A DNA stretch of 40,589 nt from DASQHW01 sp038209365 (GCA_038209365.1 JBBQXS010000039.1:1-40589), one strand, 5' to 3'. Shown: positions 30,938 to 39,194, counted from the stretch's first letter. Translations and numbers: made by a program. The notes: a model not told the origin generated them from the letters alone.

Positions 30938-31510
30938 ATGAGTGCCTCCGTGAGGACGCCCTTCACCGGCGACGCCGGTGCCGACGCGCTGCTCACCGAG
31001 AATCCGCTCGCGCTGGTGCTCGGGATGCTGCTCGACCAGCAGGTTCCGATGGAGTGGGCGTTCGGCGCGCCGGCGCTGCTCGCGCGGCGACTCGGTGGAA
31101 CGCTCGAGGCCCCCCGAATCGCGGCGATGGACCCGGCCGCCCTCGAAGAGGTGTTCCGCGCCAAGCCCGCCCTCCACCGGTACCCGGGCTCGATGGCCAA
31201 GCGCGCGCATGCGCTCTGCGTACACCTCGTCGAGCACTACCACGGGCGTGCGGCGAACGTCTGGAACGACGCGGCGACGGGCGAGGAGCTGCTCGCGCGT
31301 GTGCTCGCACTGCCGGGCTTCGGCAAGGACAAGGCGCGGATCTTCGTGGGGCTGCTCGGCAAGCGGCTCGACGTACGGCCGCCCGGGTGGGAGCAGGTTG
31401 CCGCCGACTGGCCGTCGATCGCAGACGTCGACACCTACGAAAGGGTGCTCGAGATCCGGGAGAAGAAACGGGCGATGAAGGCGGCGGCGAACATGCAGGC
31501 GCCGAGCTAG
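30938..31510 (+). CDS. HhH-GPD family base-excision-type protein (TIGR03252-like)
   Basis: The protein has 190 residues. The N-terminus PLALVLGMLLDQQVPMEWAF resembles the start of HhH-GPD glycosylases. A helix-hairpin-helix is visible as LPGFGKDKARIFVGLLGKRL (~125-145). The C-terminal part GWEQVAADWPSIADVDTYE matches a short actinobacterial subgroup. The catalytic Lys or Asp of well-studied members and the C-terminal Fe-S cluster of Nth/MutY are not obvious, so enzymatic activity is uncertain. It is probably a cytoplasmic DNA-binding protein involved in alkylation or base-damage repair. It is convergent with the lipoprotein gene, 14 bases away, and divergent from ctaG. Confidence 0.8.
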   Translation: MSASVRTPFTGDAGADALLTENPLALVLGMLLDQQVPMEWAFGAPALLARRLGGTLEAPRIAAMDPAALEEVFRAKPALHRYPGSMAKRAHALCVHLVEHYHGRAANVWNDAATGEELLARVLALPGFGKDKARIFVGLLGKRLDVRPPGWEQVAADWPSIADVDTYERVLEIREKKRAMKAAANMQAPS

Positions 31511-31524
31511 GACGGACCCCTCCG

Positions 31525-31992
31525 CTACCGGTTCTTCGTCTGCAGAGTGATCGACTGGCTGGCTGAGGTGCCGGGTCCGGTCGCCGTCAGCTTGTAGGTG
31601 TGCGACTTGCCGTCACACTTCAGCGGCAACATCTCGGTGTGCGCCCCGTTGGAGTAGGTGTAGGGGGCGCCGTTGTCGATGCGCAGCTCGACGTTGCTGG
31701 CGCCCGATGTCGTCCAGCTCAGCTCGATGAGCTGCGTCTGCGCGTTGCACGTGACCGGCGACGACGGTCCCGTCAGGCCGGTCACGCGGATGCTGCTGCC
31801 ACTGCTCCCGGTCGTCGTGGGCGTCGTGGTCCCTGATGTCGTGCCCGGCACGGAGGTACCGGCGGTCGTCGTCGTGGTGGTCGTGGTCGCAAGGCTGGTC
31901 GTCGTCGATGTCGTCGGCTCGGACTTCTTGTCGCTGCTGCACGCTGCGACGAGCACCACGAGACCGATCATGAGCATTGCAACACGCCGCAT
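31525..31992 (-). CDS. Thr-rich putative lipoprotein
   Basis: This 155-residue secreted protein has a signal peptide RRVAMLMIGLVVLVAAC with lipobox V-A-A-C, so Cys18 should be lipidated. Residues ~25-70 are a low-complexity Thr/Ser stalk (runs of T with P and G), probably extended and perhaps glycosylated. The C-terminal ~85 residues look like a small beta-sandwich: IELSWTTSGASNVELRIDNG and TYKLTATGPG (parts of an Ig-like or fibronectin-like pattern), with two Cys that may pair (PVTCNAQ, PLKCDG). No enzymatic motif is seen. It has no Shine-Dalgarno, but TACGAT lies six bases before ATG 31992. It is divergent from obg with 55 bases between starts. Confidence 0.8.
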   Translation of the reverse strand: MRRVAMLMIGLVVLVAACSSDKKSEPTTSTTTSLATTTTTTTTAGTSVPGTTSGTTTPTTTGSSGSSIRVTGLTGPSSPVTCNAQTQLIELSWTTSGASNVELRIDNGAPYTYSNGAHTEMLPLKCDGKSHTYKLTATGPGTSASQSITLQTKNR

Positions 31993-31998
31993 GCGGTG

Positions 31999-32004
31999 AT
32001 CGTA
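31999..32004 (-). promoter_or_regulatory. Candidate -10 (TACGAT) for a leaderless lipoprotein transcript
   Basis: On the minus strand TACGAT is followed by six bases and then ATG 31992. No Shine-Dalgarno is present. Confidence 0.4.
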
Positions 32005-32006
32005 CG

Positions 32007-32021
32007 ACTCCCATCGGGAGT
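32007..32021. promoter_or_regulatory. Short inverted repeat between divergent lipoprotein and obg promoters
   Basis: ACTCCC and GGGAGT flank ATC, midway between the two candidate -10 elements. It is a possible operator; at 6-bp arms it could be chance. Confidence 0.25.
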
Positions 32022-32035
32022 TGAGGCTTCGCCCG

Positions 32036-32041
32036 TATCCT
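32036..32041 (+). promoter_or_regulatory. Candidate -10 (TATCCT) for leaderless obg
   Basis: TATCCT is followed by TGAGAG and then ATG 32048. If used, the transcript would begin at the ATG. No -35 was recognised. Confidence 0.4.
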
Positions 32042-32047
32042 TGAGAG

Positions 32048-33283
32048 ATGTCCGGGTTCGTGGACGTGGCGCAGTGCAACGTGAAGGGCGGCGACGGCGG
32101 CGCGGGATCCGTGTCGTTCCGGCGCGAGGCGCACGTGCCCAAGGGTGGACCCGATGGCGGAGACGGTGGCAAGGGCGGCGACGTGTGGTTGCGGGCGAAT
32201 CGCAACGTGGCATCCCTGCTCGCTTTTCGCGACCACCCGCACCGCAAAGCGGGATCGGGCACGCACGGCGCCGGCAAGAAGCTGTTCGGCAAGGGCGGCG
32301 ACGACCTCGTCGTCGACGTGCCCGAAGGCACCTCGGTGTGGTCGGCCGATGGCGCATTGCTCGCGGATCTCGTGAGCCACGGTCACACGTGGCTCGCCGC
32401 GCGCGGCGGCCGGGGCGGGCGTGGCAACGCGCGCTTCTTGTCGAACGCGCGCCGTGCGCCGAGCTTCGCGGAGCAAGGCGAGTACGGCGAGGAGCGGTGG
32501 CTACGGCTCGAGATGAAGCTGCTCGCCGATGCCGCGCTGATCGGCTTCCCCAACGCCGGGAAGTCGACGATGATCTCGGCGGTCAGTGCCGCGAAGCCCA
32601 AGATCGCGGACTATCCGTTCACGACGCTCGAACCTCACCTCGGCGTCGTGCGCTTCCACGATCACGAGTTCGTGCTTGCCGACATCCCCGGGTTGATCGA
32701 GGGAGCCGCGGAGGGCAAGGGGCTCGGCCACCAGTTCCTCAGGCACGTCGAGCGGGCACGCGCGCTCGTCATCCTGATCGACCTCGCGTCGGTCGACGGA
32801 CGGTCCGCGGCCGAACAGGAGCGGGTCCTGGTCGACGAGTTGCGGCGCTACCGGCCCGATCTGCTCGATCGGCCGCGCGTGGTCGTCGGCAGCAAGGCCG
32901 ATGTTGCGACCGAGCCATTCGAGGGCATGCGTGTGTCGGCCGTCACCCGCGAGGGACTCGACGAGTTCCTCGGCACGGTGGCGATACTCGTGGACGAAGC
33001 GCGTGCCGCCGAAGGTGAGCCCGATGCCTATGTCGTCCTGCGGCCGACCGAACAAGGCTTCTCGGTCGTACGCGAGGGCACGCACGAGTGGCGCGTACGC
33101 GGGCGGCCTGCGGAACGTGCGGTTGCGCTCGCCGACCTGACGAACCCGGAGGCCATGTCGTACGTGCAACAGAAGCTCGCGCGCATGGGCGTGGAGCGCG
33201 CGCTGGCCCGCGCGGGTGCAGCCGATGGCGACGTCGTGCGCATCGGCGAGATGGAGCTCACATACGAAGCGAGCCTGACGTGA
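32048..33283 (+). CDS. obgE: Obg GTPase (ribosome assembly and stress)
   Basis: This 411-residue essential GTPase acts in 50S assembly. The glycine-rich Obg fold spans residues ~1-155 (GGDGGAGSVSFRREAHVPKG, GARGGRGGRGNARF-like segments). The G domain has G1 GFPNAGKST, G3 DIPGLIEGA, G4 as GSKAD (Ser in place of the usual Asn) and G5 around SAVTREG. A C-terminal OCT domain (~330-405, AYVVLRPTEQGFSV ... ERALARAGAADGDVVRIG) is present, as in many Gram-positive homologues. ATG 32048 has no normal Shine-Dalgarno. The stop overlaps proB as GTGA, giving an obg-proB operon. In relatives it directly follows rpmA; here 11.7 kb intervene. Confidence 0.96.
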   Translation: MSGFVDVAQCNVKGGDGGAGSVSFRREAHVPKGGPDGGDGGKGGDVWLRANRNVASLLAFRDHPHRKAGSGTHGAGKKLFGKGGDDLVVDVPEGTSVWSADGALLADLVSHGHTWLAARGGRGGRGNARFLSNARRAPSFAEQGEYGEERWLRLEMKLLADAALIGFPNAGKSTMISAVSAAKPKIADYPFTTLEPHLGVVRFHDHEFVLADIPGLIEGAAEGKGLGHQFLRHVERARALVILIDLASVDGRSAAEQERVLVDELRRYRPDLLDRPRVVVGSKADVATEPFEGMRVSAVTREGLDEFLGTVAILVDEARAAEGEPDAYVVLRPTEQGFSVVREGTHEWRVRGRPAERAVALADLTNPEAMSYVQQKLARMGVERALARAGAADGDVVRIGEMELTYEASLT

Positions 33284-34386
33284 GCCGAGCGACCCCGAGC
33301 CGGCTGGCGGTGGTCAAGGTCGGTACGTCGTCGATCACCCGTGAGACGGGCGAGCTCGACGACGCGGCGCTCATCAAGCTCGCCGGGGATCTGGCGCAGG
33401 CACGAAGTGACGGCAATCGGATCGTGCTGGTGCTCTCGGGCGCCATCGCAGCCGGTATGCCCGCGCTCGGGATGGCCCGGCGTCCTTTGGACATGGGCAC
33501 CCTTCAGGCAATCGCCGCGGTCGGGCAGCCGCGTCTGCAGGAACGCATGAACGCGCTGCTCGGAACCCACGGCATCGTCGCGGGGCAGGTGCTGCTGACG
33601 CCGTATGACTTCGTACACCGTTCGCAGTATCTCCACGCTCGCGAGACATTGCAGCGGCTCCTGGACCTCGATGTGCTGCCGATCGTGAACGAGAACGACA
33701 CGGTCGCCGACGACGAGATCCGGTACGGCGACAACGATCGGCTCGCGGCACTCGTCTCCCACCTGCTCGGCGCCGAGGTGCTGCTGATGCTCACCGACAC
33801 CAGCGGCGTCTTCACGGCGGACCCACGGCGCGACGCGGAGGCGTCGCTGATCGAGGAGATCGTAGAGGTCGACGAGGCGTTGGAGCGGGTCGTGGGCGGG
33901 GCGGGAACCACGCGGGGCAGCGGTGGCATGGCGAGCAAGCTGGCGGCGGCCAAGATCGCGTCGTGGTCGGGCGTCCGCGCCGTGATCGCGTCGGCGGCGC
34001 TCCCGAGCGTCGTGTCCGACGCGTTGTCGGGACGCGCGGTCGGCACCTCGTTCGCGGCGCGCGCACAGCGGCTGCCCGCGCGCAAGCTCTGGATCGCGTT
34101 CGCGCAGGGCGCGGCGGGAAGAGTCGTCGTCGACGCCGGCGCGCGCCGGGCCCTCGTCGAAGGCGGCAGGTCGCTGCTCGCGGCAGGAGTCGTCGACGTC
34201 GACGGCAAGTTCGACGCCGACGTCGCCGTCGAGATCGTGAGTGACGACGGACGCGTCTTCGCGAAGGGCCTGTCGCGTTACAGCGCGTCGCAGTTGCGTG
34301 ATGTCGCGGGCAAGCGCACGACCGAGCTGCCCGAGGGTCTCCCGCACGAAGTCGTCCACCGCGACGACCTCGTGGTCTTGCCTTGA
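33280..34386 (+). CDS. proB: Glutamate 5-kinase
   Basis: This is the first enzyme of proline synthesis: ATP + glutamate to gamma-glutamyl phosphate. It has 368 residues. The amino-acid-kinase domain shows VVKVGTSSIT, LVLSGAIAAG, the substrate loop NENDTVADDE, GDNDRLAALVS, LTDTSGVFTADP and the GTTRGSGGMASKLAAAK segment. A C-terminal PUA domain (~280-365, GRVVVDAGARRALVEGG...) is present, as in the longer class of enzymes. Start GTG 33280 overlaps the obg stop. Feedback inhibition by proline is typical of the family. The partner proA follows after 74 bases with its own putative control region. Confidence 0.96.
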   Translation: MSRATPSRLAVVKVGTSSITRETGELDDAALIKLAGDLAQARSDGNRIVLVLSGAIAAGMPALGMARRPLDMGTLQAIAAVGQPRLQERMNALLGTHGIVAGQVLLTPYDFVHRSQYLHARETLQRLLDLDVLPIVNENDTVADDEIRYGDNDRLAALVSHLLGAEVLLMLTDTSGVFTADPRRDAEASLIEEIVEVDEALERVVGGAGTTRGSGGMASKLAAAKIASWSGVRAVIASAALPSVVSDALSGRAVGTSFAARAQRLPARKLWIAFAQGAAGRVVVDAGARRALVEGGRSLLAAGVVDVDGKFDADVAVEIVSDDGRVFAKGLSRYSASQLRDVAGKRTTELPEGLPHEVVHRDDLVVLP

Positions 34387-34425
34387 TGCTTTGTCGCCTT
34401 CGCTCACGGCGTCTGAAGTCCTCGA

Positions 34426-34443
34426 CTTGACCGGTCGGTCAAG
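34426..34443. promoter_or_regulatory. 18-bp palindrome upstream of proA, operator-like
   Basis: CTTGACCG and CGGTCAAG flank GT, a perfect dyad in the 74-base proB-proA gap. Its centre resembles TetR-family operators (TTGACCG-type half-sites). It ends four bases before the candidate -10 of proA, so a bound repressor would block the promoter. Confidence 0.5.
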
Positions 34444-34446
34444 GGC

Positions 34447-34452
34447 TAGCCT
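34447..34452 (+). promoter_or_regulatory. Candidate -10 (TAGCCT) for proA
   Basis: TAGCCT is followed by eight bases and then ATG 34461, with no Shine-Dalgarno. TTGACC (34427-34432), inside the palindrome, could be a -35 only with an unusually short 14-base spacer. Confidence 0.35.
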
Positions 34453-34460
34453 GATCGGTC

Positions 34461-35708
34461 ATGGGTCCTGTCGTGGAGCTCGGTCGCCGGGCCAAGGCCG
34501 CCAGCCGGCTGCTCGCGACGGCGCCGACGGCTGCCAAGAACGGCGCGCTGCTGACTGCCGCCGACGTCTTGCTCGAACGGGCGGCCGAGATCCAAACCGC
34601 CAACGATGCCGACCTGGACACCGCCCGGAGGGCCGGGATGGCGCAGGGGCCGCTCGACCGCCTGCGACTCACCGACGCGCGCCTCCACGGGATGGCCAAC
34701 GGGCTGCGCACGGTCGCGGCGTTGCCGGACCCGGTCGGCGATGTGCTCGACGGCTGGAAGCGACCCAACGGGCTGCAGATCACGCGTGTCCGGGTGCCGC
34801 TCGGGGTCGTCGCGATCATCTACGAGAACCGGCCGAACGTCACGAGCGACGCGGCCGGCCTCTGCATCAAGTCCGGCAACGCGGTGCTCTTGCGCGGCTC
34901 TTCGACCGCGTTGCGTTCGAACGTCGCCATCACCGAGGTGCTGCGCGACGCGCTTGCCAAGCATGCGTTGCCCGAGGACGCGGTCATACTCGTCGAGGAC
35001 ACCGCGTACGAGACAGCAATCGCGGTGATGCAGCTCACCGAGTATGTCGACTGCCTCATTCCCCGTGGCGGGCCGTCGCTGATCCAGAGCGTGCGCGACA
35101 ACGCCAAGGTCCCCGTGATCATCGACGGTGACGGCAACTGTCACGTTTACGTGGACGCGTCGGCTGATCTCGACGAAGCGTTGAGCATCGTGGTGAACGC
35201 CAAGACCCAACGCCCCAGTGTCTGCAACGCAGCCGAGTCGCTGGTCGTGCACGCCGACGTCGCGGACGTCTTCGTGCCGCGCGTCGCCGACGTGTTGCAC
35301 GAGCAAGGTGTCGAGCTCGTCGGCGATCCGGACGCCCAGCGGCGCTCGCCGCACATCGGTCCGGCGCAGGAGGACGACTTCGGGCGAGAATTCCTCGACC
35401 TGAAGCTTTCGGTGGCGATCGCCCCCGATCTCGACGCCGCGATCGCACACGTCAACCGCTACGGCACCGGTCACACCGAAGCGATTCTCACACGCGAGTT
35501 GGGTGCCGCCCGGCGGTTCACCGCAGAGGTCGACGCGGCGGCGGTGGTCGTGAACGCGAGCACGCGTTTCACCGATGGCGAAGAGTTCGGCTTCGGCGCC
35601 GAGATCGGGATCTCCACGCAGAAGCTCCACGCGCGCGGCCCGATGGGCCTGCGCGAGCTGACCACCTACAAGTACGTCGTCTGGGGTGAAGGGCAGGTTC
35701 GAAGCTGA
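34461..35708 (+). CDS. proA: Gamma-glutamyl phosphate reductase
   Basis: This is the second enzyme of proline synthesis, reducing gamma-glutamyl phosphate to the semialdehyde with NADPH. It has 415 residues, the usual length. It is an aldehyde-dehydrogenase fold protein with catalytic Cys255 in PSVCNAAESL. Other landmarks are PLGVVAIIYENRPNVT (substrate and NADPH region), SGNAVLLRGSS, IPRGGPSLI, and NRYGTGHTEAI with VVVNASTRFTDGEEFGFGAEIGIST near the C-terminus (key parts quoted). It starts at ATG 34461 behind a palindromic element, so it may be controlled separately from obg-proB. A MoxR-VWA pair follows. Confidence 0.96.
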   Translation: MGPVVELGRRAKAASRLLATAPTAAKNGALLTAADVLLERAAEIQTANDADLDTARRAGMAQGPLDRLRLTDARLHGMANGLRTVAALPDPVGDVLDGWKRPNGLQITRVRVPLGVVAIIYENRPNVTSDAAGLCIKSGNAVLLRGSSTALRSNVAITEVLRDALAKHALPEDAVILVEDTAYETAIAVMQLTEYVDCLIPRGGPSLIQSVRDNAKVPVIIDGDGNCHVYVDASADLDEALSIVVNAKTQRPSVCNAAESLVVHADVADVFVPRVADVLHEQGVELVGDPDAQRRSPHIGPAQEDDFGREFLDLKLSVAIAPDLDAAIAHVNRYGTGHTEAILTRELGAARRFTAEVDAAAVVVNASTRFTDGEEFGFGAEIGISTQKLHARGPMGLRELTTYKYVVWGEGQVRS

Positions 35709-35730
35709 TGAACGAGCAGAGCGCATAGGC

Positions 35731-36621
35731 ATGGCCGAACGTTTCGACTCCGTCGAGAGCGCGACGAAGCGGTTGCGCGAAGTCGACTATCTCGCCGACA
35801 CCAACATCTCGGGCGTGGTGTTCCTCGCCGACCGGCTCGGCAAGCCGGTGCTCGTCGAAGGTCCGGCCGGCGTCGGCAAGACCGAGCTCGCCAAGGCCGC
35901 TGCGGCCGCGACCGGCGCGCGCCTCATTCGCTTGCAGTGCTACGAGGGCCTCGACGAGTCGAAGGCCATCTACGAGTGGAACTACAAGAAGCAGCTGCTC
36001 CGCATACAGGCGGACCGCGAGCACGAGCGCGACTGGGAGACCGTCGAGTCCGACATCTTCTCGGAACCGTTCCTGCTGACGCGCCCACTGTTGGAGGCGA
36101 TCCGCGCCGAAGAGCCGGTCGTGTTGCTGATCGACGAGGTCGACCGAGTCGAGATCGAGACCGAGGCGCTGCTGCTCGAAGTGCTCTCCGACTTTCAGGT
36201 GTCGATCCCCGAGCTGGGCACGATCGAGGGCAAGCAGCGACCGATGGTGTTCCTGACGTCGAACAACACCCGCGAGCTGTCGGAAGCCTTGAAGCGCCGC
36301 TGCCTGTTCTTGCACATCGACTATCCCGATATCGATCGGGAGAAGGAGATCGTGCGAGTCCGTGTTCCGGAGCTCGATGCCGCCCTCGCCGAGCAGGTCG
36401 CCAAGGTCGTCAACTCCATCCGCAACATCGACTTGAAGAAGTCACCTTCCATCTCCGAGACGATCGACTGGGCGCGCACGCTCGTGTTTCTCGGCCGGAA
36501 CGAGATCACGCCCGAGGTGCTCGGCGACACACTGCATGTGCTGCTCAAGTATCAGAGCGACATCACCAAGGCGCGTAAGGAGCTCGGCGTCGACGCGCCC
36601 TCGGTCGGCGTGAAGAAGTGA
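35731..36621 (+). CDS. MoxR-family AAA+ ATPase (CoxD-like)
   Basis: This is a 296-residue AAA+ ATPase with Walker A GPAGVGKT (residues 44-51), Walker B VVLLIDEVDR, sensor-1 VFLTSNNTREL and Arg finger region LKRRCLF. The sequence LQCYEGLDESKAIYEWNYKKQLL is typical of the CoxD/MoxR subgroup that works with a VWA partner to assemble or activate a metalloenzyme or other complex. ATG 35731 lies 22 bases after proA. An earlier in-frame GTG at 35686 would overlap proA and add an unconserved stretch. The stop is followed closely by the VWA gene, so the two form an operon. No carbon monoxide dehydrogenase genes are in the window, so the client is unknown. Confidence 0.9.
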   Translation: MAERFDSVESATKRLREVDYLADTNISGVVFLADRLGKPVLVEGPAGVGKTELAKAAAAATGARLIRLQCYEGLDESKAIYEWNYKKQLLRIQADREHERDWETVESDIFSEPFLLTRPLLEAIRAEEPVVLLIDEVDRVEIETEALLLEVLSDFQVSIPELGTIEGKQRPMVFLTSNNTRELSEALKRRCLFLHIDYPDIDREKEIVRVRVPELDAALAEQVAKVVNSIRNIDLKKSPSISETIDWARTLVFLGRNEITPEVLGDTLHVLLKYQSDITKARKELGVDAPSVGVKK

Positions 36622-36684
36622 TGCCGCTTGCAATGGCAGAAGGTCCACTACGCAATGTCGCGCCACGGCGCCGGGAGCGGTGAC

Positions 36685-38148
36685 GTGACCGGTGTGATGC
36701 CCGTCGAGCCGCACATGCTCGACGTGCTGCAGGGCTTCGTGCACGAGCTGCGCACCGCCGGTCTTCCGGTGAGCATGACCGAGAATCTCGATGCCATGCG
36801 CGCGGTCGAGTACGTGCCGCTCGAAGATCGGGAAGCGTTCAAGGCGGCGCTGTCTTCCACGCTCGTCAAGCACGTCGGGCACACGCGCGTGTTCGACACA
36901 GTGTTCGAGGTGTACTTCTCGATGTTTTCGCCGGGCGTCAACGCCGAGGGCGAATCCGAGCTCGATCCCGATGCCCAAGCCGACTTCGAGCGCCTGCGCG
37001 CCGCCATGGAGCAGGGCGGCGCGATGGGACAGGTGTCCAACGAGGAGCTCGCCCGGATGCTCCTCGACGCGATGATGCGCATGGACCAGAACGAGATGCG
37101 CATGCTCGCCGCCGCGGCGGTCGCCCGGTTCGCGGGTATGGAGCCGGGCCGGCCGGTTGGCGGCGCGTACTACCTCTACCGCACGTTGCGGCAGCTCGAC
37201 GCAGACGGCCTCGTCGGAAAGATGATGCAGCGCGCGCAGGACGAGAATCAGATCGGCGAGGGCGCGTTCGACGATCGGCTCGCACGCGAGGAGTTCGAAG
37301 GCCGTCTCAAGGTCTTGAAAGAGATGATCGAGGCCGAGATCCGTCGCCGGCTGGTGGCCGACCGCGGGGTCGAGGCGATGGCGCGCACGCTCCGCAAGCC
37401 ATTGCCCGAGGACATCGACTTCATGCACGCATCCCGTGACGAGATGCAGCAGTTGCAGAAGGCGATCTACCCACTGACGCGCGCGCTCGCCGCCCGGCTC
37501 GCGCAGCGGCGGCGGCACCGGCGCCGGGGACATCTCGACTTTCGCCAGACCGTGCGGCACTCGATGCAGTACGGCGGGGTCCCGGTGGAGCCGAAGTTCA
37601 AGCGGCCGCGACCGTCGAAGCCGGAGATCATGGTCGTTGCCGACATCTCGGGCTCGGTTGCGTCGTTCGCACGCTTCACGCTGCAGTTCGTGTACGCGAT
37701 GCAGAGCGAGTTCTCGAAGGTGCGGTCGTGGGTCTTCATCGACGGCGTCGACGAGGTGACGCGCTTCTTCGACGAGGCGCAGGAGCTCGGCGAGGCGATC
37801 CAGCGGGTGAACACCGAAGCCGACGTCGTGTGGGTCGACGGCCACTCCGACTACGGGCACGCGTTCGAGATCTGGCACGAGCGGCACATCCGCGAGGTGA
37901 CGAAGAAGTCCTCGATCATCTTGCTCGGCGACGCCCGCAACAACTACCACGCGTCGCAGGCCTGGACGCTCGGCGAGATGCGCAAGAACGCCCGCAAGCT
38001 CTACTGGCTCGATCCCGAGCCGCGCGGCTACTGGGATACCGGTGACTCCATCGTTTCGGAGTACGCGCCGTACTGCGACGGCGTGTACGAGGTGCGCAAT
38101 CTCCGTCAGCTCCAGAAGTTCGTCGCCGACGTCGTGGATGTGAGCTAG
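36685..38148 (+). CDS. VWA domain protein, CoxE-like partner of the MoxR ATPase
   Basis: The protein has about 487 residues. The N-terminal half is helical (VEPHMLDVLQGFVHELRTAGLPVSMTENLDAMRAVE, of which only key parts are characteristic). The C-terminal half is a von Willebrand A-like domain with the metal-site motif DISGS (Asp320 onward) and later LLGDARNNYH. The end (WDTGDSIVSEYAPYCDGVYEVRNLRQLQKFV) is typical of CoxE-type proteins. The start is uncertain: GTG 36685 has GGGAG seven bases upstream and sits just before conserved sequence, while ATG 36655 and TTG 36628 are in frame upstream. It acts with the MoxR ATPase as a chaperone-like pair in the cytoplasm. In relatives the nadD-type genes often follow this locus; they are absent here. 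Confidence 0.88.
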   Translation: MTGVMPVEPHMLDVLQGFVHELRTAGLPVSMTENLDAMRAVEYVPLEDREAFKAALSSTLVKHVGHTRVFDTVFEVYFSMFSPGVNAEGESELDPDAQADFERLRAAMEQGGAMGQVSNEELARMLLDAMMRMDQNEMRMLAAAAVARFAGMEPGRPVGGAYYLYRTLRQLDADGLVGKMMQRAQDENQIGEGAFDDRLAREEFEGRLKVLKEMIEAEIRRRLVADRGVEAMARTLRKPLPEDIDFMHASRDEMQQLQKAIYPLTRALAARLAQRRRHRRRGHLDFRQTVRHSMQYGGVPVEPKFKRPRPSKPEIMVVADISGSVASFARFTLQFVYAMQSEFSKVRSWVFIDGVDEVTRFFDEAQELGEAIQRVNTEADVVWVDGHSDYGHAFEIWHERHIREVTKKSSIILLGDARNNYHASQAWTLGEMRKNARKLYWLDPEPRGYWDTGDSIVSEYAPYCDGVYEVRNLRQLQKFVADVVDVS

Positions 38149-38281
38149 TACCGCGTCAGGCAACGTTCGCCCTGCCCTTCAACGGCACGTTGGGGACGCC
38201 GCAACCCTCGGAGTTACCCGCGCGTTGGGGGACACCTTCGCCTCCGTCGTCCGCCGAGTCGGGCGACGTGTCGGTGAGGAC
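38149..38281. other. Convergent intergenic gap, 133 bp
   Basis: This lies between the convergent stops of the VWA and PhyH genes. Two imperfect copies of CGTTGGGGAC (38188-38197 and 38223-38233, the latter with one extra G) and a weak CAACG/CGTTG hairpin are visible. No U-tract terminator or coding frame is recognised. Confidence 0.4.
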
Positions 38282-39187
38282 CTACGCGCGGGCGCCACCT
38301 GAATAGGGCGTCATGTCCATGCGGGGGTAGCGACACTGCACGTCGGTGAGCGTCTGGTCGTTCCAGTAGGGGTCGCCGATGGCGGGGAAGCCGAACAGCT
38401 CGCGCTCGCGGGGCGTGGCTCGCTCCATCATCTCGGTCCACTGAGGGCCGAGTGAGTCGAAGGGCCATGCCCTCCTTCCGGTCCACCGCGGTCCCCAGAC
38501 CTCGTAGTCGGCGAGCAGCACGAACCGGGCTCGTCGTTCGTCGGTGATCTGCGAGCCGCGGTGAAGAACGTCGGTGCGGTACGTGAAGAGGGTGCCGGCA
38601 GGGCCGGTCACGCTCACCTCGGACTCAGCGAACGCGCCGGGCTCGGCGCCCGTGCCGCCGGCGCAGTCCTCGTCACCGCCCCTCGGCCAGTAGGGACGCG
38701 TCCCGCCATCCTCGAGCGGTACCACCTTGGTGGGACCGTCGTCCTCGTCCACGCCTGACAGCAAGACGAACGACGTCATCTGTCGGCCGGGGTCGACTCG
38801 GTTGGGCACCACGAGTGTGTGGTTGACGAAGTCGCGATGGTGCACCTGCTCGTAATCGACCGCGCCCGCGTACTTGGCCCACAGCACGGCGTTGTACAGG
38901 TGAAGGTCGGCCGATCCGAGGAACCGCTCGGCCAGGTCCACGAGGTCGGGGTGGAAGGCCAGCCGGTTCAGGTCCCACGACTGCCACGGCGCCGAGCGCT
39001 CCCCGTCGAACTGGCTTTTCGCGTACTCGTGGTGTGCTGGCGGGTCGGCGAAGTAATCCTCGGGTCGGGGGTAGTGCAGCCACAGCGCCTCCTGGGCCGC
39101 CTTCCGCTCGTCAGGAGCGAGGAACCCCTCCACGATCGTGAAGCCCTGCGCACGCAGCTCTTGCAGATTTCGGTCCGGGACCTTCAC
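38282..39187 (-). CDS. Phytanoyl-CoA dioxygenase (PhyH) family protein
   Basis: This is a 301-residue Fe(II)/2-oxoglutarate-dependent oxygenase. The metal triad is His117-x-Asp119 (VHHRDFVNH) and His209 (DVLHRGSQ), with a probable 2-oxoglutarate-binding Arg at RRARFVLL. The N-terminus VPDRNLQELRAQGFTIVEGFLAPDE is the usual PhyH opening. The substrate is unknown; family members hydroxylate lipids, antibiotics and halogenated or small metabolites. Start GTG 39187 has no Shine-Dalgarno, but TAGCGT lies seven bases upstream, fitting the leaderless pattern. It is divergent from the SCO6745-family gene. Confidence 0.88.
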   Translation of the reverse strand: MKVPDRNLQELRAQGFTIVEGFLAPDERKAAQEALWLHYPRPEDYFADPPAHHEYAKSQFDGERSAPWQSWDLNRLAFHPDLVDLAERFLGSADLHLYNAVLWAKYAGAVDYEQVHHRDFVNHTLVVPNRVDPGRQMTSFVLLSGVDEDDGPTKVVPLEDGGTRPYWPRGGDEDCAGGTGAEPGAFAESEVSVTGPAGTLFTYRTDVLHRGSQITDERRARFVLLADYEVWGPRWTGRRAWPFDSLGPQWTEMMERATPRERELFGFPAIGDPYWNDQTLTDVQCRYPRMDMTPYSGGARA

Positions 39188-39194
39188 GGGCGCG

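Noticed and set aside
31800..31960. Trinucleotide-rich stretch as a regulatory repeat
   Set aside because: It is the coding sequence of the Thr-rich stalk of the lipoprotein, with ACC/ACG-type codon runs.
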